24,007 bases of DNA from a virus. The notes below the pieces were generated by a model that saw nothing but the letters and a program-made list of their open reading frames with translations, searched no databases and was not told where the DNA came from. Shown here one piece after another: positions 15,497-22,953 of the stretch. The position numbers were made by a program, and so were the translations under genes. The stretch is from positions 1 to 24,007 of the IMG/VR virus record IMGVR_UViG_3300046007_001374. One strand, 5' to 3'. Position 1 is the first letter of the stretch; each line of letters begins with the position of its first letter.

Positions 15497-15978
15497 GTGA
15501 CTTCCTAATCAATGTAGGGGTGTTCTACGCTATTGTTGCTGGCGTGCTCATCTATATGTTAGTGAACGCACGCAATAAGCTAGGCTCATTCACAGCAGCT
15601 ATCAATCATTACCGCAATACGGAGAACGGCAGCATCTTTGGAATCATTCTCGCAGCGGTAGTGTTTCCAATAGTGGTAGCAGGTGTGTTAACCTTAGCTT
15701 ACTTGGGTATTGGTAAAGCAAGTGCGGATGAACCACGCTACTTTACACATACTCAAATCTTTGCAGGTGTTGAGAACTCGCAAAAGGTTAGCCCGATGTG
15801 TTACGAGGGTGGTGTAAATGATAGGCTGACTAGCAACTTAGGTGTGAGACAACATTTACTAGGTTACGCTGATGTGGACGTTTACGCACAGGTGACCCAT
15901 CATAGTTGCGCTACTAATCGTGATCTATATGGTTATGATGCCTATGGTATCTCAGCTACATGGACGTTTAAACGATAA
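15493..15978 (+). CDS. Membrane-anchored beta-rich protein, unknown function
   Basis: A 161-aa protein with two predicted membrane segments (residues about 6-24 and 48-73), followed at 76-78 by Ala-Ser-Ala before Asp-Glu, which looks like a signal-peptidase site. The remaining ~83 residues have strands and two cysteines (SPMC and HHSC) that could form a disulphide, plus GGVNDRLTSNLGVRQ and SATWTFKR. I have seen this C-terminal pattern in other phage proteins but know of no function. It may sit in the periplasm or outer membrane. It follows the tip-assembly gene by ATGA overlap with AGGGAG, and closes the adhesin cassette. A lysis or superinfection-exclusion role is possible but unproven. Confidence 0.45.
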   Translation: MSDFLINVGVFYAIVAGVLIYMLVNARNKLGSFTAAINHYRNTENGSIFGIILAAVVFPIVVAGVLTLAYLGIGKASADEPRYFTHTQIFAGVENSQKVSPMCYEGGVNDRLTSNLGVRQHLLGYADVDVYAQVTHHSCATNRDLYGYDAYGISATWTFKR

Positions 15979-16000
15979 TTAATATCAAGGATATATCTAT

Positions 16001-16336
16001 ATGATAGATTTCACTATAAAGAAAGGTAATAGCTTTGAACTAGTAGGTGTACTATTAGACTCAAACGACCAACCTGTAGATATATCTGCAGGTATATTAG
16101 TAGAAAGTCAGGTAAGAAGCCAAAAAGACGTACTAATAGATACTATGCTTTTTGAAAGTTTGCAAACATCAGACCCCTCAACTTTAGGAATGTATAAGTT
16201 ATCAGCTAGTACAGCAACATGGCCTTCAGGTCTATCAAGTTTGATGTATGATATTAAATTTACTGATACAGTATTAGATAAACCTATACTTTCGCAGACA
16301 GGTTATATCAGGGTTCAGGAAAGTGTTACAAAATGA
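16001..16336 (+). CDS. Ig-like baseplate/tail accessory protein (BppU-like)
   Basis: A 111-aa beta-rich protein with the pattern IDFTIKKGNSFELVGVLLDS, then PVDISAGILVESQVRS, then GMYKLSASTATWPSGLSSLM and YDIKFTD, ending in a T-K tail. This resembles the small Ig-like domain found in baseplate upper proteins and other phage tail appendages (x-x-x-GDTF-x-L, R-S-x-x-R, W-P-x-G-x-x-x-YDI). It probably forms a collar or anchor for the long fibre encoded downstream. The ribosome binding site is AAGGA. Codon use returns to the TTA/GTA/ATA-rich style of the structural genes. It overlaps the next gene by ATGA. Confidence 0.55.
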   Translation: MIDFTIKKGNSFELVGVLLDSNDQPVDISAGILVESQVRSQKDVLIDTMLFESLQTSDPSTLGMYKLSASTATWPSGLSSLMYDIKFTDTVLDKPILSQTGYIRVQESVTK

Positions 16337-16788
16337 AAACAAAGCTAAAGTTAATAATCTACAATGCTGATTTAGATATTGTAGAAACGGAGTTTTCAAA
16401 TAATTATAAAACATTTCTACTTTCAACATATTCTATTATACAAAACACTACTTCAGTAGGTGCAGGTATTGCAGGTGAGTTAATTAACCCCTATACCTTT
16501 GTAGCATATAACCAAGATGGTTTAGTAGTTCCAGCAGTTAACTCAGAATTAGTATTAGGCATAACAATAAGTACTACACAACAAGGTCAACCCGTAGCAA
16601 TAAGAACAGAAGGTGAGCTTGTAAATCAAGGATGGAATTTAGAACCTAATAAACCTATTTATGTAGGTGCAGATGGGCAGATAACCCAAGACTTAAGTAA
16701 TCTTACTTACTTTATTAAAGCAGGTGTAGCAACACACCAAACAAGAATTTTTTTACAATTCCAACCAACTATACTTAGGAGTTTATAA
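16333..16788 (+). CDS. Putative tail/fibre-base structural protein
   Basis: A 151-aa protein of unknown specific role, beta-rich. The central part (VLGITISTTQQGQPVAIRTE, then NKPIYVGADGQITQDL and GVATHQTRIFLQF) follows a G-x-x-I-S...GQPV-x-x-x-x-E-G, P-x-YVG-x-x-G pattern. The 166-aa protein next to it shows the same kind of domain (VSLGQPATVYFEGRN, YYLSETAGG). The two may be diverged relatives that co-assemble. Coupled to its neighbour by ATGA, with AGGAAAG upstream. No signal peptide or TM. A structural role is inferred from its position between the Ig-like protein and the long fibre. Confidence 0.45.
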   Translation: MKTKLKLIIYNADLDIVETEFSNNYKTFLLSTYSIIQNTTSVGAGIAGELINPYTFVAYNQDGLVVPAVNSELVLGITISTTQQGQPVAIRTEGELVNQGWNLEPNKPIYVGADGQITQDLSNLTYFIKAGVATHQTRIFLQFQPTILRSL

Positions 16789-16790
16789 TA

Positions 16791-17291
16791 ATGGCTGATA
16801 AATATATCGGACTTATCAACGGTACAATGACTGAAGTTGAAGCTAAAACAACTAGCTCAGGCGCATCTGATTCAGGTAAAGTAGTAGCATTAGACGGTAC
16901 TGGCCGCCTAGATACCTCTATGATGCCTGTCGGCATTGGTGCGGATACTATGACTGCTAACGCTTTTGAAGCTTTAGCTGCTGGCGATTTCGTATACATC
17001 AAAACTGATGGTACAGTAGCAAAAGCGAGTGCTGGTGTAAGCGGCGTACCTAGTGTAGGTTTCGTAATATCTGCAGTTAGTTTAGGTCAACCAGCAACAG
17101 TTTACTTTGAAGGTCGCAATACTGCACTTTCTGGTTTAACTATCGGCTCACGTTACTACTTGAGTGAAACTGCTGGCGGTGCTACTACTACCCCTGTAAC
17201 TGGTGCAGGTAAAAAACATCAAGTACTAGGTACTGCAGTAAGCGCTACTACTATCTCATTTGAAGCAGATGACTATGTAGTGTTAGCATAA
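16791..17291 (+). CDS. Putative virion accessory / fibre-base protein
   Basis: A 166-aa protein starting MADKYIGLINGTMTEVEAKT, then a segment with 'GRLDTSMMPVGIGADTMTAN' and 'GDFVYIKTDGTVAKAS'. Its C-terminal half has a beta domain (GQPATVYFEGRNTALSGLTI, GSRYYLSETAGGATTTPVTG, then VLGTAVSATTISFEAD). That second part matches phage fibre/appendage modules where a strand pair is followed by 'xYYLS-x-x-x-GG-x-x-x'. The ribosome binding site AGGAG is good. Several CGC/CGT and C-ending codons resemble the high-copy capsid and tube genes, hinting that this may be an abundant virion protein. No further function can be seen. Confidence 0.45.
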   Translation: MADKYIGLINGTMTEVEAKTTSSGASDSGKVVALDGTGRLDTSMMPVGIGADTMTANAFEALAAGDFVYIKTDGTVAKASAGVSGVPSVGFVISAVSLGQPATVYFEGRNTALSGLTIGSRYYLSETAGGATTTPVTGAGKKHQVLGTAVSATTISFEADDYVVLA

Positions 17292-20200
17292 TGGCAGAAC
17301 GTAGACCGCTTGTAATTGTCGACGGCATAGTTAGCGAGCTACCTACAATAGATACAACACCTCTAGCAGATAGTGGTGTTGTAGTTGGTACTTACCCTAA
17401 AGTAACCGTTGACTCAAAAGGGCGAGTGACAAATGGGGCAGCACTAAGTAGTGCTGATATCCCATCACTTGATACAAGTAAATTAACCACAGGTACTTTA
17501 ACAGTATCACGTGGAGGTACTGGAGCTAGTACTTTAACAGGTATTTTAAAAGGTAATGGAACTAACGCTTTCACAGCAGCAACTGCTGGTACAGATTATG
17601 TAGTACCTAGCGGCTCTATTACAGGTAATGCTGCTACAGCTACAGTATTACAAACAGCTAGAACTATCAACGGAGTTAGTTTTAACGGTAGTGCTAATAT
17701 TACTATTGCTGATAGCACGAAGATTCCGACTACAGAGAAAGGCGCTGTAAATGGTGTAGCCACTCTAGGTGCTGATGGTAAAGTACCTTCTACGCAGTTA
17801 CCTAGTTATGTAGATGATGTTTTAGAGTTTGCTAATTTAGCAAGTTTCCCCGCAACAGGCGAATCAGGTAAGATTTATGTAGCTTTAGATACGAATAAAA
17901 CATATCGCTGGTCGGGTAGCGCTTATGTTTATATTACTTCTGGCGCAGTAGATAGTGTAGCAGGAAAGACAGGGGTAGTTACTCTTGTTAAAGCTGACGT
18001 TGGTTTAAGCAATGTAGATAATACTAGTGATGCGACTAAAAACGTATTAAGTGCTACTAAGTGGACTACACCACGTACTGTAACTATTGGCAGCACAGGT
18101 AAATCTGTAGATGGTTCTGGTAATATTATTTGGACTCTTGCAGAGATAGGGGCTCAAGCCCTAGATGCTGACTTGACCGCCATCGCAGCTTTAGCAGGTA
18201 CTTCAGGATTGCTACGTAAAACTGCAGCAGATACTTGGAGTTTAGATACTAACACATATGTTACATCTAGTGGTGTAACATCTGTAACAGGTACAGCCCC
18301 AATTATTAGTTCTGGAGGTACTACACCAGCAATTAGTATAAGTGCTGCAACTACAGGTGCTGCAGGCTCTATGAGCGCCGCTGATAAAACTAAGCTGGAC
18401 GGTATTGCTACAGGTGCTGAAGTAAATCAAAATGCTTTTAGTAATATCGCAGTTAGCGGACAAACTACTGTAGCTGCGGATGCTAAAACAGATACCGTTA
18501 CTTTTATAGCAGGTAGTAATGTAACTATTACTACTGATGCAGTAAATGATACCGTTACTTTCTCTGCAACAAATACTACTTATGGAGTAGCAACATCTAC
18601 AGTAGCAGGTTTAGTAGAGCTTGGCTCTGATACAGTACAAAGTACAGCTGCAAACGCTGTAACATCTACAGCTAGTAGAACTTATGCCTCTCAATTAAAT
18701 GCTAGTGGGCAGTTAGTAGTTAACGTACCTTGGACGGATACTAATACCACATATTCCGCAGGAACTGGGTTATCTCTAGTAGGTACTACGTTTAGTAATA
18801 CCGCACCAGACCAAACAGTTGTATTAACTGGTTCTGGTGCAACCAGTGTTAGCGGCACATACCCAAGTTTTACTATAAGTTCAACAGATACAGTATATAC
18901 CCACCCTACAAGCGGTGTAACAGCTGGTACGTATAAATCGGTTACAGTCGATACTAATGGTCATGTTACGGCAGGTACAAACCCAACAACCCTTGCAGGT
19001 TATGGGATTACCGATGCAGCTCTTGCAACCCATAATCATACTCTTGATAGTTTGAGTAATGTCGCTATTACAAGTAACACTGGAGGTGAAATCCTCAAAT
19101 GGTCTGGTACTGCGTGGATTAACAATACTCTTGCGGAAGCTGGAATACAACCAGCAGGTAGCTACTTAACTACTAACCAAACAATTACTTTTAGTGGAGA
19201 CGCAACCGGTAGTGGTTCAACTGCAGTGACCTTAACGCTAGCAAACAGTGGCGTTACAGCAGGTACATATCCAAAGGTTACTGTAGATGCTAAAGGCCGT
19301 GTTACTAGTGGAACTACTCTCAGTTCAACAGATATACCGCCATTAGATGCTAGTAAGATAACAACAGGTATTATTGACGCTGCACGATTACCCGCTTATG
19401 TTGATGATGTGATCGAAGCAGCGAACTTAGCGTCATTCCCAACAACTGGGGAGACTGGTAAGATTTATATGGCACTTGACACCAACAAAACCTATCGTTG
19501 GAGTGGTAGCACTTACGTTTACATCACATCGGGTGCAGTTGACAGTGTTGCTGGTAAAACAGGTGTGGTTACACTGGTAAAGGGTGACGTTGGTTTAGCT
19601 AACGTGGACAACACCAGTGATGCTACTAAAAACGTCCTCAGTGCAACCAAGTTGACTACAGCGCGGACGATTAACGGTGTTTCATTTGATGGAACAGCTA
19701 ATATCACCATTGCTGACAGTACTAAACAACCTCTTGACGCTGACTTAACGGCAATCGCTGCTTTAGCTGGTACGAGTGGGTTATTACGTAAGACCGCTGC
19801 TGATACTTGGTCACTGGATACTACTGCTTATACCGCTAACTTAGGTACAGTCACTTCAGTTGGATTGTCATTACCGTCAATACTGACAGTAAGTGGTTCA
19901 CCTGTGACCACCAGCGGTACGTTGAGTGCTACCTTAGCATCACAAACCGCTAACACCGTATTTGCAGCACCAAACGGGTCGGCAGGTGCTCCTACGTTCC
20001 GTGCACTGGTTACTGCGGATATTCCATCATTGGATGCTAGTAAGATTACAACAGGTACACTTGCGGTTGCTAATGGCGGTACAGGGTTGGCTTCCTATGT
20101 GGTAGGTGATTTAGTATTTGCATCAGGTACTACCACACTTTCAAAATTAGCGGATGTTGCAACAGGTAATGTGCTATTATCTGGTGGTGTTGGTGTTGCT

Positions 20201-20878
20201 CCAAGTTACGGTAAAGTAGGGTTGACAACTCATGTTAGCGGAACACTTGCGGTTGCTAACGGTGGTACAGGTGCGACTACTAGCACTGGTAGTGGCAGTG
20301 TGGTATTAAGTACAAGTCCTACTCTCACAACACCTAATATTGGTGTAGCAACTGGTACTTCTTTCAACAGTATCACAGGACTGGCTTCTGTTACCCCTCT
20401 TGTAGCAGGTACAGCAGCTGTAGGCACAAGCACAGCGGTTGCTAGACAAGACCACGTGCATCCTGCTCAAACCAGTGTAAGTGGTAATGCAGGAACAGCT
20501 ACTACACTGCAAACCGCTAGAACGCTTACTATCGGTTCAACAGGTAAGACGTTTAACGGTAGTGCTAATGTAAGCTGGTCGTTAGCTGAGATGGGTGCTG
20601 CACCTACAGTATCTCCAGCATTCACAGGTACTCCTACCGCACCAACTGCAACTGTAACAACAAACACAACACAAGTAGCAACTACTGAGTTTGTACAGAC
20701 TAAGAAAGGTTATGCAACAGGTGCAAGCGGTGAAGAAGCGTTTTTCTTAAATGAAACTACTATTAATAACTCTTACACAATCCCAACTAACTACAATGCA
20801 GGAACATTTGGACCTGTAACTGTTGCAGATGGGGTTACAATAACAGTACCTGATAATTCTTCATGGACGGTAGTATAA
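17291..20878 (+). CDS. Long modular tail fibre protein
   Basis: A 1195-aa fibre, the largest receptor-binding candidate here. It begins with an N-terminal attachment segment (RPLVIVDGIVSELPT). Modules follow: GxYPKVTVDxKGRVT; LDxSKxTTG; GGTGAS; YVDDV-KIY; VAGKTGVVTLVK; ADLTAIAALAGTSGLLRKTA. Much of this set occurs twice (around 17390-18260 and 19250-19830). The 85-residue YVDDV block is at 17807-18061 and 19397-19651, with about 77 of 85 residues identical. H-x-H motifs at residue about 581 (HNH) and about 1055 (HVH) may bind metal, as in T4-like fibres. The C-terminus has SPAFTGTPTAP and ends ADGVTITVPDNSSWTVV, matching the short fibre. The start overlaps the previous stop (TAATG) without a strong ribosome binding site, suggesting translational coupling. 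It is expected at the tail end, binding the host surface. Confidence 0.85.
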   Translation: MAERRPLVIVDGIVSELPTIDTTPLADSGVVVGTYPKVTVDSKGRVTNGAALSSADIPSLDTSKLTTGTLTVSRGGTGASTLTGILKGNGTNAFTAATAGTDYVVPSGSITGNAATATVLQTARTINGVSFNGSANITIADSTKIPTTEKGAVNGVATLGADGKVPSTQLPSYVDDVLEFANLASFPATGESGKIYVALDTNKTYRWSGSAYVYITSGAVDSVAGKTGVVTLVKADVGLSNVDNTSDATKNVLSATKWTTPRTVTIGSTGKSVDGSGNIIWTLAEIGAQALDADLTAIAALAGTSGLLRKTAADTWSLDTNTYVTSSGVTSVTGTAPIISSGGTTPAISISAATTGAAGSMSAADKTKLDGIATGAEVNQNAFSNIAVSGQTTVAADAKTDTVTFIAGSNVTITTDAVNDTVTFSATNTTYGVATSTVAGLVELGSDTVQSTAANAVTSTASRTYASQLNASGQLVVNVPWTDTNTTYSAGTGLSLVGTTFSNTAPDQTVVLTGSGATSVSGTYPSFTISSTDTVYTHPTSGVTAGTYKSVTVDTNGHVTAGTNPTTLAGYGITDAALATHNHTLDSLSNVAITSNTGGEILKWSGTAWINNTLAEAGIQPAGSYLTTNQTITFSGDATGSGSTAVTLTLANSGVTAGTYPKVTVDAKGRVTSGTTLSSTDIPPLDASKITTGIIDAARLPAYVDDVIEAANLASFPTTGETGKIYMALDTNKTYRWSGSTYVYITSGAVDSVAGKTGVVTLVKGDVGLANVDNTSDATKNVLSATKLTTARTINGVSFDGTANITIADSTKQPLDADLTAIAALAGTSGLLRKTAADTWSLDTTAYTANLGTVTSVGLSLPSILTVSGSPVTTSGTLSATLASQTANTVFAAPNGSAGAPTFRALVTADIPSLDASKITTGTLAVANGGTGLASYVVGDLVFASGTTTLSKLADVATGNVLLSGGVGVAPSYGKVGLTTHVSGTLAVANGGTGATTSTGSGSVVLSTSPTLTTPNIGVATGTSFNSITGLASVTPLVAGTAAVGTSTAVARQDHVHPAQTSVSGNAGTATTLQTARTLTIGSTGKTFNGSANVSWSLAEMGAAPTVSPAFTGTPTAPTATVTTNTTQVATTEFVQTKKGYATGASGEEAFFLNETTINNSYTIPTNYNAGTFGPVTVADGVTITVPDNSSWTVV
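17807..18061 (+). repeat. Fibre internal repeat, copy A
   Basis: An 85-codon block from YVDDVLEFANLASFP to KNVLSATK. It pairs with copy B at 19397-19651, with 8 amino-acid differences. The codons differ strongly between copies, so this is a diverged duplication or separate acquisition. Confidence 0.8.
19397..19651 (+). repeat. Fibre internal repeat, copy B
   Basis: The second copy of the YVDDV to KNVLSATK block. It uses more GTG, CTC, GAC and AAC than copy A, fitting a different origin from the first half of the gene. Confidence 0.8.
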
Positions 20879-20880
20879 CA

Positions 20881-21426
20881 ATGAACCTTACTAACAACTT
20901 TACTCTCGCGGAATTTAACTTCCGCGACTCTCCTTTGGATGAGGCTTTAGAATCTAATGCTAAAGCATTAGCAGAAAACTTACAAGCTATTCGCGACTTT
21001 CTAAATATACCTATGAGAGTAACTAGCTGGTATAGACCCTTAACTATTAACAGAAATGCTGGCGGCAGTAAAACTAGCCAGCATTTACATGGTGAAGCAG
21101 TGGACTTCGTAGTTCACAAGTTCGATGCTAAAGCTTACGATAACTTATTCAAGGAGCTTATCGAAGGTACTATTAAACTTCCGCATGCTTGTTCACAGAT
21201 TATTCGTGAAACCAAGGATACTGCCGAAGGTAGAAAAGAATGGATACATATGGGCATTAAAACTTTACGGTGGTTAGATGCTCAAAAGGACACTATTAAT
21301 TCTAGCAGTGCATCCTCTGCACAAAAGAGTAAAGCTACAAAGCGCTTAACTCATTGTGAATGTTTACTCACTAAAGACGCCGTAAACTTTGAATTAGTTA
21401 AATATATACCATACGGAGATATGTAA
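20881..21426 (+). CDS. Endolysin, peptidase M15 family (D,D/L,D-endopeptidase-like)
   Basis: A 181-aa zinc peptidase that cuts peptide cross-links in host peptidoglycan for lysis. I chose ATG 20881, just after the fibre stop, over the in-frame ATG at 20863 inside the fibre. Near residue 66 the M15 motif S-x-H-x-x-G-x-A-x-D is present as SQHLHGEAVD, giving H68 and D75 as zinc ligands. The third ligand is H123 in EWIHMG, with E120 as the likely catalytic acid. The lead-in SWYRPLTINRNAGGSKT matches the family's 'S-x-YR-x-x-x-N-x-x-x-GG' pattern. There is no signal peptide, so it is released by a holin. The last ~50 residues (Ser/Lys-rich linker, then CECLLTKDA) are an extension of unknown use. 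It could alternatively be tail-associated, but the lysis neighbours favour endolysin. Confidence 0.85.
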   Translation: MNLTNNFTLAEFNFRDSPLDEALESNAKALAENLQAIRDFLNIPMRVTSWYRPLTINRNAGGSKTSQHLHGEAVDFVVHKFDAKAYDNLFKELIEGTIKLPHACSQIIRETKDTAEGRKEWIHMGIKTLRWLDAQKDTINSSSASSAQKSKATKRLTHCECLLTKDAVNFELVKYIPYGDM

Positions 21427-21428
21427 TA

Positions 21429-21782
21429 ATGGCTGCTCACAGCTTTATGGATAATGACTTGTCTCAAGATAGGCGCATAAATGACGCTAACTATATATAC
21501 GTAATGGGGAAGTTAGAACTACAAGAAAAAGCTGTAAAGTCTGTAGAAGACCAGTTAAAAGAAACTAGAGCAGATTTTAAAAATGCTATGAAAGAGCACA
21601 GAGATAGTAATGATAAGGTTGTAGACGCTATACAACGTGAAGTATCTACTTTAGCTCAAGGTTTCTCGGATATGACTAACAACGTCAAACGCATTCAATA
21701 TATACTTTTAGGGGGAGCTTTATTCTACATACTAGATAGTATAGGGCTTAAAGCTTTCTTGATTAAAATTATGGGAGTTTAA
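21429..21782 (+). CDS. Holin-like / coiled-coil protein with C-terminal TM
   Basis: A 117-aa protein. Residues about 28-75 form a charged coiled coil (LELQEKAVKSVEDQLKETRA). One membrane helix lies near the C-terminus (about 89-107: IQYILLGGALFYILDSIGL). This layout, with a cytoplasmic or periplasmic coiled coil and one C-terminal TM, is seen in XhlA-type lysis proteins and some small holin accessory proteins. It follows the endolysin by two bases, with GGAGAT as ribosome binding site. It could cooperate with the GTA-type holin at 22954-23562, or act as an antiholin or regulator. No motif decides between these. Confidence 0.5.
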   Translation: MAAHSFMDNDLSQDRRINDANYIYVMGKLELQEKAVKSVEDQLKETRADFKNAMKEHRDSNDKVVDAIQREVSTLAQGFSDMTNNVKRIQYILLGGALFYILDSIGLKAFLIKIMGV

Positions 21783-21784
21783 CT

Positions 21785-22324
21785 ATGAACTCCCTAAAAT
21801 TTACTCACTCCCTGTTAGTAATAATTGCAGTCATACTTTTTATATATACAGGATATAGCTTCTATAAAGACGCTAAGGTAGAGAAAATACGACAAGAGTA
21901 TGAATACGCACTCTTGCACGAACCCGACCCTCTGGTCGTAGAGCGTGTAGTTGGTGACTCTGCAGCTTCTACATGTATTAATAGAGAGTACGAGTTCCGA
22001 CGTTTAGTAAAGGCAACTAAATCGCTAGATATTTATGTACAAGAACGTTGGCATAGTTTAGATGGCGCTTTAAATACTGACGGTATTGAGGGGGAAATAG
22101 TACTAGCTAAGCCTATATACTACCCTCTTGATGCTGGATTTAAAAAAGTTATGACGTTTAAAAAAGTAGTACCAGAATCTGTTACTAAAGGTAGGTGGGA
22201 GTATAGACCTATAGCTACTTACGTAGTTAATGAGAAAAAACGAATAACTAGAGCACTACCGCCACAGATTGTAGATGTAGACTGCAACTTTGATAAAACA
22301 AAACACAGAGGTAATTTGGAATGA
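21785..22324 (+). CDS. Single-TM lysis-region protein, unknown
   Basis: A 179-aa protein with an N-terminal membrane anchor (about residues 8-24: SLLVIIAVILFIYTGYS) and a soluble part (VVGDSAASTCINREYEFRRL and onward to IVDVDCNFDKTKH) that has two cysteines. This looks like a periplasmic protein tethered to the inner membrane. It lacks the long Gln/Lys coiled coil of a typical i-spanin, so I do not call it one. A spanin-like or other envelope role is still possible given its place among lysis genes. The start follows the previous stop by two bases, with GGGAG upstream. It overlaps the next gene by ATGA. Confidence 0.4.
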   Translation: MNSLKFTHSLLVIIAVILFIYTGYSFYKDAKVEKIRQEYEYALLHEPDPLVVERVVGDSAASTCINREYEFRRLVKATKSLDIYVQERWHSLDGALNTDGIEGEIVLAKPIYYPLDAGFKKVMTFKKVVPESVTKGRWEYRPIATYVVNEKKRITRALPPQIVDVDCNFDKTKHRGNLE

Positions 22325-22953
22325 TTCATTTAGTACTTTTAGGTCTTTTAGTAGGTCTAGCAACTTGTTCAACTAAGTCAGAAGCAGCTCAATCAAGTAT
22401 TAGCTACTTGCATGGTGACGGTTATGTTAGCGGCGATAATACTCGAAACACTGTACGAATAGATACATTAGCTATAAAAGATTGGGGACTTTTGTATGGA
22501 CGAGCTGACGTGCTTAGCTTTGATGATAGCAACAGTAGTATTAGCACTCGTGGCATCGGTCATTATGGTCATGGCTTGCACTTGGCAGGACAACTGCAAA
22601 ACCAAAAAGGAGTTAGCCAATCAAGTGCTGGAGTCGGATACAGCAGCTTTAGCAAAGACTCTAGCTGGTTCGTTGACGTATACAAGATGCAATCTAACTA
22701 CTACGGAGACTCTATACACTGGTTCAACTATTACAGCAGAAACCTCGGAGAGAATTACAAGGCAACTGGCTTTATTGAGTACATTAAACCAGAAAATAAA
22801 AACCTAGAACCAGTAACGTTTTCGCAGGCATCAATACTTAGAAAAGTTAGCAATGTTTGGGTTGGTGTAGAGCATCAACGTTACTTTAACAAAGGAAGCG
22901 TTAAAGGTTTAGATGAGTCAGTAAACCAACTACTTATTAAATGGGATTTCTAA
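22321..22953 (+). CDS. Outer-membrane-like protein (signal peptide, beta-barrel-like)
   Basis: A 210-aa protein with a likely Sec signal peptide (MIHLVLLGLLVGLATC; cleavage near residue 22-23, Ser-Glu-Ala/Ala). The body shows alternating strands and aromatic girdles (TLAIKDWGLLYGRADVLSF, RGIGHYGHGLHLAGQLQ, SWFVDVYKMQSNYYGDSIH, VGVEHQRYFNKGS). It ends NQLLIKWDF with a terminal Phe, the classic signature for outer-membrane barrel insertion. It resembles Tsx-like outer-membrane proteins in outline. A phage would use it to alter the host surface (superinfection exclusion), or it may be part of lysis. The Cys near the end of the signal region lacks a proper lipobox (L-A-T-C). Confidence 0.5.
   Translation: MIHLVLLGLLVGLATCSTKSEAAQSSISYLHGDGYVSGDNTRNTVRIDTLAIKDWGLLYGRADVLSFDDSNSSISTRGIGHYGHGLHLAGQLQNQKGVSQSSAGVGYSSFSKDSSWFVDVYKMQSNYYGDSIHWFNYYSRNLGENYKATGFIEYIKPENKNLEPVTFSQASILRKVSNVWVGVEHQRYFNKGSVKGLDESVNQLLIKWDF

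Noticed and set aside
18242-19150. Cys/Thr-rich reverse frames in the long fibre
   Set aside because: They reflect the complement of repeated fibre codons (ACA/GTA/GCT) and show no start signals.
20863-20880. Earlier ATG for the endolysin inside the fibre gene
   Set aside because: ATG 20881 directly follows the fibre stop and gives the natural N-terminus; the extra residues come from the fibre end in another frame.
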